A DNA stretch of 64,000 bases from Allium sativum (GCA_030737875.1 CM060915.1:633766786-633830785), one strand, 5' to 3'. Positions 11,301-24,579 are shown, counted from the stretch's first letter. The notes: generated from the sequence alone by a model not told the origin. Numbers and translations: made by a program.

Positions 11301-11531
11301 ATAATCAAGGCAGAAATGATGATGTAATGTTTTGGAAGTTATTATGAGACAATTATGGAAATGTTTTGTATGAACACATATTTATGAAATAAAAGTCCGT
11401 TTGTTTTCCGCCGCTTATATATGTGTTTATGTATATCTGTCTTGTGTTTATCTGTGACTTTTACTTATAAACCTCCACCGAAGTTAAGACATTCCCTTTG
11501 TGAGTGACCTTAATGGAGGTAGGGTGTTTCA
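8371..11531 (+). mobile_element. Diverged LTR related to LARD-1 (probable solo LTR)
   Basis: It begins TGTAACACCCCGAATTTTCT and ends about 11531 in GGAGGTAGGGTGTTTCA. Both ends match LARD-1's LTR read on the minus strand (TGTAACAACCCGAATTTTTA ... GGAGGCGGGGTGTTACA). Internal matches include the GCCATTG(C/T)GTTCGTCT segment, the GTCGAC cluster (8650-8731), CTTAACC-rich stretches near 10430-10530, and a tail with TTTGTGAGTGACC. At about 3.2 kb it is shorter than LARD-1's 4.37 kb, largely because repeat tracts are missing. Flanking pentamers AGTGG and ACTAG do not form a clean duplication. GAAATAAAAG near 11387 is a plausible poly(A) signal. Confidence 0.7.
8640..8735. repeat. Cluster of seven GTCGAC-like sites spaced about 12 bases
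   Basis: GTCGAC or one-base variants (GTTGAC, GTCGAG) start at 8650, 8662, 8674, 8689, 8701, 8713 and 8726. Spacing is 12, 12, 15, 12, 12, 13. The homologous position in LARD-1 has six sites with 12-base spacing. Confidence 0.8.
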
Positions 11532-12294
11532 ACTAGTCTGGACAGTGAATGCTGTTGAGTTTGAGCCAGTGCAGTGTGTATCAAATTGCAGAGTTGGTCG
11601 ATGGTGATGATAGTTAGGTGGAAGGCTATAACGACTGGAACGGAGGCTTGCAGTAATGTGAGGTCAATTTGAATGGTGCATTAGCAGCAAGGTATACAAT
11701 TTTATATAATTTAAATACATAGAATTGTTTTTTATTTTAGTTGTTAATTTAAGTTAATAATAGCTAAATTGTTAAATAAAAATAAATAATCATAGATACT
11801 ACATACAATTCGAGTAGATTTGTAGCTATAAGATATGGAATTTTAAATGGATATTTGGCAAATGAAAGTCCAAGTGAGTAAACTCACTCTCTTTATTTGT
11901 TTATAAACGAGAATTTATTTAATATATTGTTATATGTTGTTTGTTGATTGTTTTGATGCATCGAAATATCATTATGGTTATTATATATATTAGTTATATT
12001 TAGGCTTGGTGATTGAATATATATATATATACAATTGGTGATTGGATATTTCCCGTAGTACATTAGTGGATGATTTCCCTATGCGACCTACAATATATAT
12101 AGTGGATGATGACCATCTATACTACGATATCCTGCCTTGAAGCGGGAATGGTATTATTTATGTTATCTAGCATCTGTGAATGCAGGAAAATAGGTTAGAG
12201 GGATCCAACTAGATTCCTCAAAAAAAATTGTTTGTTTTCATATATATTATCATATGATGTGTTAGAAAAACTGTGATTGATATATAAAAACATC
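11532..12294. other. Unassigned A/T-rich flank of the LARD-3 insertion
   Basis: No gene is seen. Near 12165-12270 there is similarity to 62930-63040: GCATCTGTGAATGCAGG, then TCCAACTAGATTCCTC, then a GTTTGTTTTCATATAT-like run. The two flanks of the nest therefore belong to related repeats. A short direct repeat of TTGATATATAAAAACATC lies on both sides of LARD-3 (12277-12294 and about 58868-58885) and was probably a local tandem before insertion. Confidence 0.5.
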
Positions 12295-12299
12295 AAATG
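12295..12299. repeat. Target-site duplication AAATG, left copy of LARD-3
   Basis: AAATG precedes the LTR edge at 12300 and is repeated at 58854-58858 after the opposite LTR. The neighbouring TGTGACGACC allows the edge to be placed two bases earlier, but only the 12300 edge gives a perfect 5-base duplication. Confidence 0.75.
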
Positions 12300-13144
12300 T
12301 GTGACGACCCCAAACCCCGTACTGACGGTGGCAAGGGTAATCTTTGGAATATAACACATGAACAGATAATAGCAGAACAAAAATAAATAAATACACCAGA
12401 TAATGTACAAATAATATACTGGATAAAAGTAATCATCAGAGTTACACAGTATACAGGATCATACTTAGTACAAATACAGTTCAGCTATACATAAATGTCT
12501 ACAGCGGAAAACGAACAAAATATGTACAATAGGAACTGAACAGCATAAAAAGAGAAATGATAGAATCCATCTTCAGCTCCAACTATTCAGAAAGAGCCTG
12601 CTAAAACCTGAAGATAAGGCTGCCCGTGTAGAAAAAGGGGCACCCGAGTTTGCAAGAGAAACAAACTAGAGTCAGTCATGGGACTGGTATGAGAAATCTA
12701 CTTAACACATTTTATAATATGGCTAATCACAGGACCACGCCACTTTCGCGGAACGGGTTTTCTCCATTGGATTGCCAGTGCTTTAAAACAAATAACTCTT
12801 TTAAACATCGCAATGCTTTTTATAAAAATGAAGCCATTATAAGACTCAGTTCCCATCACACAATGCAACGCAAACCGGAGGATAGAGTTTTACCTTATAA
12901 TGGCCAAAATATGCTTGATATGAATAAAACATTTAAAATGTAAATTTTATCATTCAATTATAAATCAGACTCCAACTGTAAAATTGTAAGAGAATGATTC
13001 CCTAGGTATTAACCCCGAAGGCCGAAACCAACATCAGATCAAAACCTAGGAAACCATCCATCTTATCTCGTTTCTAGTTAGGTTCTAATTTCATACACAC
13101 TCATAAATATCAATCATAGACGGCGTGGGTACCATATATCATGT

Positions 13145-13183
<39 letters not shown>

Positions 13184-16100
13184 ATCAAAATGGCACATGT
13201 CGTATTTGGAAATTGGATTTCCATCATGAACCAAGGCAAAAGATAGTCCTTACCGACTTCGAGACTGCCTAGCCTGAGCCTCAGGAACAGCCGCAACTGC
13301 CCCTTGAAGCGACAGGGCCGGTCCACCGATGTGGATTAAAAATTCCTGAACATTGCGTTTCCCCGCCCTTTGGGGCGTAAACGAGCCAACAAATGACTCC
13401 ATCGGTCCCGGATCGACCGACATAACCGAGGCGCCTCGCAACAGCAACAACCACATAAGTGAAAATAATATAAATGTCAGCCAGTTTAAGCACCGACACC
13501 ACCTCTAGCTAGAAAGAAACGCATGTCCTCCCTGAGGTCCTCTCCCGTTTCTGGTTCATACCAGGGTGTGAGGCTCGCGAATTCACGTTATACACAAAGC
13601 TACGCCACACAGGCGGTGCTTTGATCATCAACCACAAGACTTTGCTTTTCAACAGAAGCCTCGATCACTGCATCTTAGCATGCCATACAGGCAATTCACA
13701 CCATGCAACTGATGGCTATCAATCACATAGAATGAATTCCAATGTCAGACACATAGTCCATTTGCAAGTCCGTACTGGGTCTGAACGAAACCGGAGGCAC
13801 TATATACCTCGCATATCCATTGATCCCCACGTACGTCTAGACGATGACCACTCATTATCCATATTTTGGGATGCCTCCCAATCAGGACATCAGTTACCAT
13901 CCAAACGAGGTGAAGATCGGTCTTCAACCACCGTCTTCATCTTCGACTTCTTATCGTCGATTCGGTTATTCAGAATGGGATAAACCCGGTCTTTCTGAAC
14001 AACTTGCGTATATAATTAACAAGTGCTACACAAACACAACATACGCCTTATTCCAATTCATTAGTCACTAACCATAAATTAGCAAGAGAACGACTTTCCA
14101 ATATTAACCCCGAAGGCCGAAACCAACATCAGATCAAAACCCAGGAAACCATTCGATATAGCTAACCTTCAGTTAGTTTCTAAATTTCACATTCCATATT
14201 GTTTGTAATATTTTATAACGATTTATCGCTATTTTTATTTATTTAAAAATGGCCAATTTATTCAAACGACGCTTCGGGCCAAAACGCGGCCGTGGCGCCG
14301 TTTTTCTTCAGATTTGATTTACACATATCTGAAAATCTAACCATTGGATCTTCACAAAATTTATATCATTAGAAAGATCTTTTCAAAACGAATCCAATGG
14401 TTCAAGTTTTGGGAAAATCCGACGGTCGGATCTCCCGGTACAATCGTTTGAAGTTTCGATTTCAAAATACGAACTACAGCGTCGTTATTTGTTTTAATTT
14501 AATTATATATTTATATATATATATAATCGATTCTGGCGCTGTTTTTCTTCAGATTTGATTTAAACATTCCAGACAATCCAACCGTTGGATTTTTACAAGG
14601 TTGGTGTCGTTGGAAAGATATTTCCAAAGCGAACTCGACGGTTTCGGTTTCGGGAAAATCCGATGGTCGGATCTCCCGAACTAATCGTTTGAAATCACGG
14701 TTTCAAAACATGAACTGTAGCTTCTTTATTTGATTTATTTTAATTATATTTATATATATATAAATATAATCGATTCTTCGATTTCAAAACCATTTTCTTT
14801 TCATATATTTGATAAAAATGATATTTTTATCCAATAGACATTTATTTCAAGACTTCACTATTTTTAACAATTCAAGTATATAATAAAAATCTGATTTTTA
14901 ATGTAAAACAATTTATTTTACAAAACAACTATTTTATATAGTTCATATAGATGATAAAAATATGATTTTTATTATAAAACCATTTCTTTCAAAACACGAC
15001 TATTTTATATAGTTCATATAGATGATAAAAATATGATTTTTATTATAAAACAATTTATTTCAAACACGAATGCCATTCCACACATGAATTTCTATTCAAC
15101 GAATGAATTTCTATTCAACACATGAACGATTTCTATAGTTCGTATATAAAAGATAAAAATATGATTTTTATTGTCAAAACAATTTATTTAAAATAGGAAT
15201 ACCATTCAAAACATGAATTTCTATTCAACAAATGAATTTCCATTCAACGCATGAATGTTTTCTATAGTTTGTATATATAGAGTAAAAATGTGATTTTTAT
15301 TGTTAAAACAATTTATTTAAAACACGAATACCATTCAACACATGAATTTCTATTCAACACATGAAAGTTTTCTGTAGTTTGTATATATAGAGTAAACATG
15401 TGATTTTTGTTGTTAAAACAATTTATTTAAAACACGAATACCATTCAACACATGAATTTCTATTCAACGAATGAATTTCTATTCAATACATGAATGTTTT
15501 CTATAGTTTGTATATATAGAGTAAAAATGTGATTTTTATTGTTGAAACAATTTATTTAAAACACGAATATCACTCAACACATGAATTTCTATTCAACGAA
15601 TGAATTACTATTCAACACATGAAGGTTATTCAATATATGAAAATAATTCTAACACATGAATATTATTCAAAATTTCGGCAGCATAACGGCAGGGTAGTTA
15701 AAACCGGGGTCGTCCCTAGTACGGCTCCTCGCTCTACCTTAAAGCCTTGCAGCTTTTGACAATGGGGATTCATGCATCTAGTTCGCACGCAGGCGGCATG
15801 TATATTTTTTTTTTCATTTCCCCAAACTAATCCTATGTGGTTTCAACCAAATAATTCTCAACCACAAACGGGTATTTTTCAACCACAATCAATCAATTTC
15901 TACCACAAACAATTATAATCAACCATTCGCTATCAACCAATTTTCACACCAATCACAATCAATAAATATCATCCATGGTTTGTGGACGAGGGGCGTATAT
16001 ATAAGTATTTCACTTCTATTCAACACATATATTATTTTTACAACGCATATATATAACTTATATATCGAACGTACAACTTATACAACGCTTATACAAGAGG

Positions 16101-17624
16101 TGTACAATGCTTATATAACTCGTACATCGACTGTATAATTTATACATCGTCGTTTTCCATATCTTTTATAATTTTAGAAATCTCACATTGGGTTCCACTC
16201 CACCAAAAATAGCAGAAGGCTCAGAAAAATATGCGTTCTCTTCTAGAATGTAAAAGACGTCCACATGAGTCCACTGTCTCTTGTTTCACTGAATTTCGTC
16301 AACAAACGAAAAAGATAGGATTTTTACAAGTTTGCAATGCTTTTATTTGTCGAAATCAGTTAAAATAAATAAAGGTCGTACCTTTCTTTGAATGTTCAAA
16401 ACTAGGTTTTGATCTTTCGTGAAATCCGTTGCACGATACGACGATCGGGTTGCGCCACGATGGAGAGCATGGAGGGGCGCACCTGCGCCAGGTGGTGGGG
16501 GTGAACTCGGTGGTCGGACGGCGGAGCAAACGGCGGCGAGGCGGAGCAACTTCAGGAGGTTGATTCGAGAGGAATACTCGATGATAAATTACCAAACCAG
16601 TATGGATTTGAAGCTCGTTCTGAGATCTTCAAAAAGATCCAAAGGAGGGGGTAGTTTCGTTGAGAGATGGAAGAGAAAAGGAGGAGGGAAGAATCGAAGC
16701 AGTGCCGCCGTGCATCGAGGGCTTATCGGGGAGAGAGAATATTCAACCGACCAATGAGATTTTTTTTATATTTATAAATTTTTAAAAATCCAAAAATACC
16801 CTCTTTCACATACGAGCTCCAATCCAAACCCAACGACTATCGTCCCTTGCATTTTACCCCCATTCCAAACACAATGAGATATGTTTCGAAGGCCCATTCG
16901 AATGTTTCAGTCAGTTTTCATTCAAATTAAAATATAAAACATTCAATATTTGATTTGAATGTACATTTCAATTTGCCAAGGCCACAAACTAATTCGAAAA
17001 ATTCCAGAAAAATAAATCTAGCTATGTTTTGACGATACGGTCCCAACAAAACTAGTTTCATCGAATTCTGAGACCGTTTGAAAAATGGCCCTTTTCTGGT
17101 CGATCCAATTTAATAGAAATCGACCAAACACATTTTCCTTTGCCACGCTCACATACTAGCTTCAAAAATTATGAAATTTGAAACCTAGCAATAATTTAAC
17201 ATCCCGGATCCAACAAAAGTGGTTTCGTCGAATTCTGAGGTCGTTTGCAAAATGGCCATTTTCACGGGCTATAAATATTCTATAGCGACCTTTCTGGAAA
17301 TTCATTTGGCCATAACTTTTGCTTTCCGCTATGAAACTTCGATTTTTCAGATTCGTTAGAAAGGTATTCACTAACAGAATTAAATATTTTTGGTTTCACT
17401 CAAATCCGTTTTGTTTTGCACCTGGTACAGTCAGACAAAGTTTGAAATGAAAATTTGAAACGGACACGCCATTTCAGGCCTTGTTTATAATTAGAATTAA
17501 TTATATTCATTTTCAAATGTCGATTCAAACTTACTTTTCGTTGTTATTATTTAAAATATTTAAAATCCACTAAAATAGCCAATTTAAAAATTTTAAATTG
17601 GTTCAGATTTTCCTGGTCGTTACA
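12300..17624 (-). repeat. LARD-3 3' LTR (left copy, 5325 bp)
   Basis: On the minus strand it starts TGTAACGACCAGG at 17624 and ends GGGGTCGTCA at 12300. In element order it holds the upstream module (about 17420-17025), a C-rich/G-rich block (about 16760-16420), the ~128-base tandem array (15650-15044), two tandem copies of the second module (14770-14280), the GATGTTGGTTTCGGCCTTCG segment twice (near 14110 and 13020), the CGAGGCGCCTCG palindrome (13427-13438) and a conserved tail. A (TA)n run at about 13147-13180 is longer than in the sister LTR. Small reading frames here are not supported as genes. Confidence 0.88.
15044..15665 (-). repeat. LARD-3 LTR tandem array, ~128-base unit, about 5 copies
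   Basis: Units carry TAAAAATGTGATTTTTATTG, AACAATTTATTTAAAACACG and paired ATTCAACACATGAATTTCTA segments. Unit starts are near 15044, 15174, 15302, 15413 and 15541. The sister LTR has about eight copies (55880-56870), which accounts for nearly all of the 375-base length difference between the LTRs. Confidence 0.88.
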
Positions 17625-17658
17625 ATCTCCCCCACTTAAAACTTTTCGTCCCCGAAAA
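17625..17658 (-). other. LARD-3 polypurine tract and conserved pol-end sequence
   Basis: On the minus strand it reads TTTCGGGGACGAAAAG then TTTTAAGTGGGGGAGAT, ending against the LTR edge. It is nearly identical to LARD-2's tract at 36524-36555 and resembles the terminal pol/polypurine sequence of Tekay-type chromoviruses. It fixes the element's orientation. Confidence 0.85.
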
Positions 17659-18765
17659 GGAACAAAGTCGAAAGTGGTTTGATTAATCAACTCTACGTTC
17701 AATCTAGCTTCCATTCTCCAACTTTTTAGTTTCTGAGAATTTTCAAATTCTTCAAAAATTTGGCTAACACCTGGAATTTTCGAAAAATTTCGCCATAACC
17801 TCCTTTGTACGCGGAGGGGTTTGGAAATTTATTGGGCCGTATTAAGTACCCAATAAATCCTATAAAGCATACACATATTTATAGTGATATATTCTGGTGT
17901 TTACAGGGGAGCGTGTATAGATAATAACTCCAGAGAATAAATTCTCGTCATCCTGTCAAAGCCTGAGGGAGTGTGTATTTTTAATTGCTCCAGAGAATAA
18001 ATTCTCGTCACCTCGTCCCGTGTGGGAAATAAATAATCCATGTGCCGTATCTAATGACTAGAGAGACGTGATTATTGTCAACTCCAGACCCGTGTGGTTT
18101 TTTTTATTAATCTAGCAATTTATCATTACATTTTATATGGTCCATATCAGTCATCAGTTCAACCTGTAATATATAGTCATCGCCATACAAGCCTCTCGCT
18201 TGTATGGTAAATCTTCCACCTCGTCACACAAGCTCCAAATGATTATGTGGTATATGATGAAGTATGCCTATCTTCAAGAAGTATGCCATGTAGTGTAGTT
18301 CAAAATTAATTGTTACTATCCTATGGCGACATTTATTATTACACACAGAATAACTAGCACTTCGCATCCAATGGCATTCACAGGAGTTGATATAATAATA
18401 AAATTGCGCATCCAACTCATTAAGGTTTACCTATTTGTCGGGCACGCAAATAAAATCTTTACTCAACAGCTAATCAATATACTCGTTCAAACATATATAA
18501 TGCACATGTATATATTTCTATCTATTTTTAAATCAGTTCAATGTGCGATTTAATCGAATAAATTCTACCATTATTCTCTTATTGGTTAAATTAACTATTG
18601 TTTTAATAATTTAATTAATCAAATCTACTATCACACAACACAAACAACAATCGATTTGTTTTTAACTTTTCAAAAATAAACTAATCAATTCATATACCCT
18701 TTTACCTTTCAAATATATATCTTTTATATATTCAAAAAATCATATTTCTAAAACTAGACTATATA
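17659..18765 (-). other. LARD-3 interior, part 1 (non-coding)
   Basis: A/T-rich DNA with no recognisable gag or pol. The part near the 3' LTR (17690-17830) matches LARD-2's interior near 36370-36450. A 17-base block, TGCCCGACAAATAGGTA on the minus strand (18428-18444), is identical in LARD-2 (36222-36238). LARD-2 interrupts the interior at 18770. Confidence 0.75.
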
Positions 18766-18770
18766 TATAA
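18766..18770. repeat. Target-site duplication TATAA, left copy of LARD-2
   Basis: TATAA lies directly before the LTR start TGTAACAACC and is repeated at 52923-52927 directly after the 3' LTR end. Confidence 0.85.
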
Positions 18771-19684
18771 TGTAACAACCCGGAAATGCGAGCCAATTTA
18801 AAAATTTTGTTTTGGCAATTTTCGTGAATTTTGAACATTTAAAATGAATTATTTTAAATAATATCGACGAGAAATTTATTTTGAATATATTTAGAACGTA
18901 TATTTATATACGTCGTCGTATTTATATACGTCGTCATTAGAATAGAATAATTATATTTAATTATAAAAGGAATTGAAAGTGGCGCGGTAGTTCGATAATT
19001 CGATTTCAAACTTCAAATGAACATACCGGATGCGAAATAAACCGGATTTTAGTGAAACCAAAAATAATGGAATCTAATGAGAATATCTTTCCAACGAATC
19101 CGGAAAATCGAAATTTCATAGCGGGGATAAAAAGATATTTCCAGTTGAAATTTCAGAATAGTCGCTATGGAATTCAGCCCTTAAAAATAGCAATTTTGCA
19201 AACGACCTCGGATTTCGACGAAACCACTTTTGTTGGATCAGGGATGTAAAGTTATTGCTAGGTTTCAAATTTCATAATTTTTTGAATCAATTTGTGAGCG
19301 TGGCAAAGGAAAACGCGTTTGACCAGTTTTATTTGATTTTGATCGACTGGAAAATGGTCATTTTTCAAACGGTCTCAGAATTCGACGAAACTAGTTTTTT
19401 TAGGACCGAATTATCAATACGAAGCTAGGAAATATTTTTCGGGAATTTTCCCAGTTAGTATGTGGCCCTGATAAATTGAAATGCGCGTTCAAATTTAATA
19501 TATCGAGTTATATTTTGATTTTGATGGAAACTGATTGAAACGATCGAATCAGCTTACGATACATATCCCATTGTGTTCGGAATGGGGGTAATTAGCTATG
19601 GACGATAGGCGGTGGGTCCCGTTTCGAGTTCGAAAATAAAAGCACCTTTTTGAAATTAAATTAATTAAATAATTAAAAAAATAT

Positions 19685-20062
19685 CTCCCTTCTCCTATAA
19701 GCTTTCAGTCCCCCCCTCACTTTCAATTTCGATTAAAGAAGAAAAAAAGAAGAAAAAAAAAACCTAACACCATCGCGTCGCCTACCCCTATACTACCGCC
19801 GCCGCTTCTTCTCCCCCCTCCGCCCTATGCGCCGCCATCCCTCTTTCCTCCCCTCCCTTCAATCTCTCTCCACCGAACCCTCCTCCTCCTTGTTCATTCG
19901 AAGGACCCCAGACCCGAAGGAACCCCACCGCGAGCCACCCAAACCCCATCGCCACCCTGAAGCCGACCCCCTCCGCCTCTAATCGACAGTGGGCCCTCCT
20001 CCATTCGAAGCAAACCAGTCCTCTCCTCCTCCAAACGATAAAAACTGTGAGCCTCTCTTTTA
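19685..20062 (+). promoter_or_regulatory. LARD-2 5' LTR: TATA-like start and C-rich putative leader
   Basis: CTCCTATAAGCTTTCAGTCC introduces a strongly C-rich, purine-poor block, matching 37478-37845 in the 3' LTR. It ends AAAAACT|GTGAGCC, a possible splice donor. The layout parallels TTTATATAGCTCCCTTCAGCC at about 61895 and the start near 7795. Inference: transcription start region and untranslated leader. Confidence 0.45.
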
Positions 20063-20403
20063 ATTTCATTTTAAATTCGATTTTTTTATTAGGAGGTAGA
20101 GTATAAAAATATAATTTTTATATGATGTAGAAGATAAAAATATGTTTTTTACATTATATAAGTGTAAAAGATTTGATCTTTATATATGTAGTGAATCAAA
20201 AATATGATATTTACTTGTGTAGAGTATTAAAAAAATGATCTTTATATAATAGAAGATATAAAAATACTATTTTTATATAAGTAGTGTATTGAAGATAGAA
20301 TTTCTATACAATAGAGAATATAGAAATAAAATCTTTATATTTAAAAAGACGAAATCTTTATATGAAGAATAGCGTGATAAAATATAATCTTTATTGTATA
20401 AAC

Positions 20404-20600
20404 ATCGCTGTAAAAATAGAATTTTTATCTATATAGTAGCGATGTAAAAATAGAATTTTTATCTATATAGTAGCGATGTAAAAATAGATTTTTTATCTAT
20501 ATAGTAGCGATGTAAAAATAGAATTTTTATCTATATAGTAGCGATGTAAAAATAGAATTTTTATCTATATAGTAGCGATGTAAAAATAGAATTTTTATCT
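20404..20600 (+). repeat. 34-base tandem array in LARD-2 5' LTR, about 6 copies
   Basis: The unit is GTAGCGATGTAAAAATAGAA followed by TTTTTATCTATATA. The core ATAAAAAT-AGA-ATTTTTAT is an interrupted palindrome. The sister array in the 3' LTR is at about 38200-38425 with a partly different copy arrangement. Confidence 0.9.
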
Positions 20601-21418
20601 GTAAAGTAGTAGTATAAAAATATAATTTTTATATACATAGAAACAATATAAAAATGTGATTTTTATATATGTAGTGGCTACGGGAAACGAAAGTGACAAA
20701 GGGAGAGAACAGTGATGATTTCCTACATTTGAAGTGTCGTGGAGTTGGGATAGCTTTGGTGAGAACTTCTCACTCTAAATTTCTTTTTCTAGTTATATAT
20801 ATATATATATACTGGGATGTAGACGGTGCTTAGCAGCACCCGACACCCGTCGTCCACAGACCATGAACGGCTTGTATGCTTGTTTGTTGTGTTGTGAATT
20901 TGTTTGTGATGTTGATGTGAAATCGATAATAAGTTGTAGATGGTTGAAATAAATTAATTATAGTTGAAAATATAATTTTTAACGTGAATGTGAATAAATG
21001 AATATTTATAAACAAATCGACCGATTTGTTTATATACACTGATTTGACTGATATTGATTGGGATGATAAATTTTACACATCGCCCAACTGCACAAATAAA
21101 AATCTGTGTTTGTTGATTTGAAACCCCACACGGGTGTTGGGATGATATTTGGCGTACACTAATCCCAATTATTTAATTATATGTCGATCGATTGGTCGAC
21201 AAACCGTGTAAGCATTAATTATTTATATTTGATGCTTATGCAGTTGTGTGGTGCGCTTTGGATGATAGTTGATTGTTTATCGTTGCTATTATATACATAT
21301 GTTGTATGGAATCCATATAATTAACGTTATATGGTAATTGATTGGGCCTCATTCCAATCGGGAAAATAATGAATAATATAAAAATAAAATTCATGTTTTG
21401 AATATAAAAATAGTCATG

Positions 21419-21423
21419 TGTTG
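21419..21423. repeat. Target-site duplication TGTTG, left copy of LARD-1
   Basis: TGTTG precedes LARD-1 and is repeated at 32103-32107. The intact empty site with a single TGTTG is at 39230-39234 in LARD-2's 3' LTR. Confidence 0.93.
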
Positions 21424-23149
21424 TGTAACACCCCGCCTCCGCTAGGGTCACTCGCAAAGGAATGCACTAGCTTTAGAGGGGCATTATTGGTAAACATGCA
21501 CAGAAATATCACAAGACAGAACATATATAAATAGCGGAAGTAAAATCAAACTTTCATAACATGAATAAATAAGGTCTAAAGCCTTTTACATCAGAGTACA
21601 TCAAAACCTGTCTTGCAATAGTAAAGAAGCATAAAGACTTTTTAATAAATTATTCCCCAAGTAAAACAGTAAAGTAGCCATAGCCAAGAGAAGTCCAAGC
21701 CATCCATGATGACCTTCAAGCAGAAGAAGTCCGAACTAAACAGCATTGTTTCCTCCCTGAAACCTGGGGGGGGGAAACGGAAGAAAAGAGGCGAAACAAA
21801 ACGGGTCAGTCAAAAAGACTGAGTAAGTCCTATCTACTTCCAGTATAAAAACAGGTAAAGGTAACATGACATGCATAAACTGAAAGTAAACATAAGGATA
21901 ACTACAAGATAGATAAACCAGGGTAGCCGGTTGAACTACTGCGGCAAGGTAAACTAAGGTATCATGATAAACTACGGTGTTATGATAAGTCAAGTCATCA
22001 CATCGTCAGATTTCTATCGATTACATTATCCCAAGGTATCTATCCCGTCTAACATCCCACGGTATCTATTATGTATATTCTTCCTAGTTCTAACATGTAT
22101 ATTTGCTCTGCACCTCTCGTACTAGTATCCCTACCCGCGTCATGTGTTAACCATGAATGTCCCGTGCTCAAAGTCGTGTAATGGTCCATGTCAACCTAAT
22201 ATCGCATATATAGGTTACTCAAATCATATGTTTCTTTCCATGTATATAAGTTCAGTCCTTTGCCGTACCTCGTACGGGCTTCCTCATGTCGTATTATCCT
22301 TGAAATCGTTTGGACTGTCACCCTTGTTCTAGCTAGGCTCTTCCATATGAATCATCGTTTGAACTACTAGGACTTACGCCACCTAGCACCACTAGGGATT
22401 ACGCTTACCTATCGCATGCTTCCGTATTTCGGTTTGGGTTAAGCCACCTAGGCCACTAGGGATTACGCTAACCCTCAACCGCGCCCTTTTTCCCACGCAT
22501 TCATCGTGAATCGTTTTTCTATAACTGTATGCACATGTATCACATCGTGCCATCCGAGCCCTGTCACAGGGCAAAGCAAGAAATACAGGACTCGGTCAGG
22601 AGCTTTAGATTTATCTGCCGATGCAGATACTAAGGTCTGCTTTTCGACACGTGGCTATGGTCCCACGAGACCCCTCCCTCAACTAGTGAAAGGCAACACA
22701 AGAGAAAATCTTGCATGAGAACTACACTCCGGCCAGCCCACATCCTACGGCCTACCTCACCCATAATTAGATAGCAATTATGGTCTGTTGGGTGTTCCCT
22801 GCCCTTCCGCACGTACACGCTTGACTCAAGATGGTAGATGATCGACGAACTTGCTATCTCGGGCACCTTATGTATTCGTCGACTCACTGCTATCCACCCC
22901 AGTCTTTAGGTCGCTCGCATAGCAACCAAGGCATATTCTTGGTTCTTCTAACGCAGACCTTAACCTCTTGTGAGCCCAGGATGATCATCTGCGACCTCAC
23001 AGAGGGATACCAAGAATATCCTCACGTTCCCCGAAGTCGCTGCTTCGTTACCCAGTTCGCTGGAGCCTTTATCTAAATCAGATAGCCTGCTCCTACACGT
23101 ATACTTAAACGATGATCTACCGTATCGGGTTACTCATCTATCTAAGAGG

Positions 23150-23995
23150 TGGTCCAAATTTCCTTGACTAAGAATTATTACTTAGTTTCTTTTAACTAAG
23201 GTTTACCACTTAGCCTTATCTCCATAATCCTTGTTAACTATGGTTATTTACCTAGTCCTCCGAATTAGGGTTTATCTAATGGGTTAAGTGTCACTTAAGT
23301 TCATAACTTAGCTCGTCTACAAACCATGTCAAAATTGGCTAAGTATCCAAGTCCAAGACTTAACCCTACAAACCATGTGTCAAGTTGGCTAAGTATATTA
23401 AGCAATCCATAACTTAACCTCGTCTAATTTATCATTTTAGATTGATTAATTATATAAATTAACTTGACCTTGTCAAATTACCGAGTCAAATCGGTCAAGC
23501 GTATTCAAACGATTCGTGACTTAGCCTTATCATGTTTTCACGTTAGATTGGTTAAGTATAGGTTAACTTAACCTCATCAAATTAACGGGTTAGATTGGTT
23601 AAGTATAGGTCACTTAACCTCATCAAATCATCGTGTTAAATTAGTTAAGTGTTTAACTTAACCCCATCCGATTTCCATGTTTAGATTAGTTAAGTCTAAT
23701 CTTAACCTCATCCATTAACTGTATTATACGGTTAAGTGTCATTAAGAAAATTTACTTAACCTTATCAAGTTATCGTGTTGGATTGATTAAGTGTTGGTTA
23801 ACTTAATCCCGTCCCCTCGTTGTATAAAAATGGTCAAGTGTCGTTAGGCAAATCAAGTTACTTAACCTACCCAACCCTGTCATGTTTTGTTAAGTATCAT
23901 TAGCCCAATCAAATTACTTAACCCGTTTGTCCATGTCATATTTGGTTAAGCCTCATTAATCAAATTAACTTAACCCTATTATGTGGCATTAATTA
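23150..23995. repeat. Degenerate CTTAACC / GGTTAAG cluster in LARD-1 LTR
   Basis: ACTTAACC or GGTTAAGT-like octamers recur in both orientations, roughly every 20-40 bases, forming imperfect 45-60 base units. The right LTR has the same cluster at about 29462-30305. The diverged LTR at 8371-11531 holds a much shorter version (about 10430-10530), so the cluster expanded within this subfamily. Confidence 0.7.
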
Positions 23996-24579
23996 TTTAA
24001 TGCACCCCAACCTCTCACATTAGACTTTGTTGTGGTTACTAGTTAAGCCGGGCGGGTCCGGGTAGATTTACACCACAACTTGGTCTAACCTCGGGTTCAA
24101 GCACAACATGACCAACTTCTCACATTGAGTCCTATTGTTTGCAACTACTAGTTAGGCTGGTCGGTTCCGGGTAGTTTTACGTTGCAAACTCAACCCAACC
24201 TCGAGTTGGCCACTTTCATGTTTAGTCTAGTGTCATGTTCATAGTCAAGTTTTCAAGCAATTGGGTAGACCTAACTTAATAGGTAAATTCCCAATGGGTA
24301 GACCTAACTTAATAGGTAAATTCCCAAGCTTATGTTTTTATGCATACTTACATGTCAACTTCCATGTTATATTTAATGTTACATGTTGTCATGTTATACC
24401 CATTTAACCCAAATCATGTTTCACATCATATTTTTATGAAACTTCAAGTTAAGTTTTTCATGTATATTCATGCTCGTCTAACCTAACCCCAAAACGTGTT
24501 TCCAACGTAAGTATAGACGAGTCAACATAATAGGAATACTATGACTACAAATTGGCCTCGATCATGCATAGTGTTTTAC

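Larger units (their letters stand above)
18771..21423 (+). repeat. LARD-2 5' LTR, first segment
   Basis: It runs from TGTAACAACCCGG to the LARD-1 insertion point. It contains the upstream module (about 18975-19450), the C-rich tract (about 19690-20060), the 34-base array (20404-20600) and the pyrimidine/TATA/hairpin segment (about 20775-20865). Reading frames on either strand in the C-rich tract reflect composition, not genes. Confidence 0.92.

Noticed and set aside
11093..11347. 84-codon plus-strand frame near the end of the 8371-11531 LTR
   Set aside because: The corresponding stretch in LARD-1 LTRs is not open in the same frame, and the composition is that of a pyrimidine-rich LTR tail.
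15044..15665. CRISPR-like appearance of regularly spaced repeats
   Set aside because: Units are contiguous, nearly identical along their whole length, lie in a plant LTR and have no unique spacers.
16343..16757. Frames of 68-112 residues in the G/C-rich block of LARD-3 LTRs
   Set aside because: This is the counterpart of the C-rich leader of the other LTRs. Frames are not preserved at 57561-57960.
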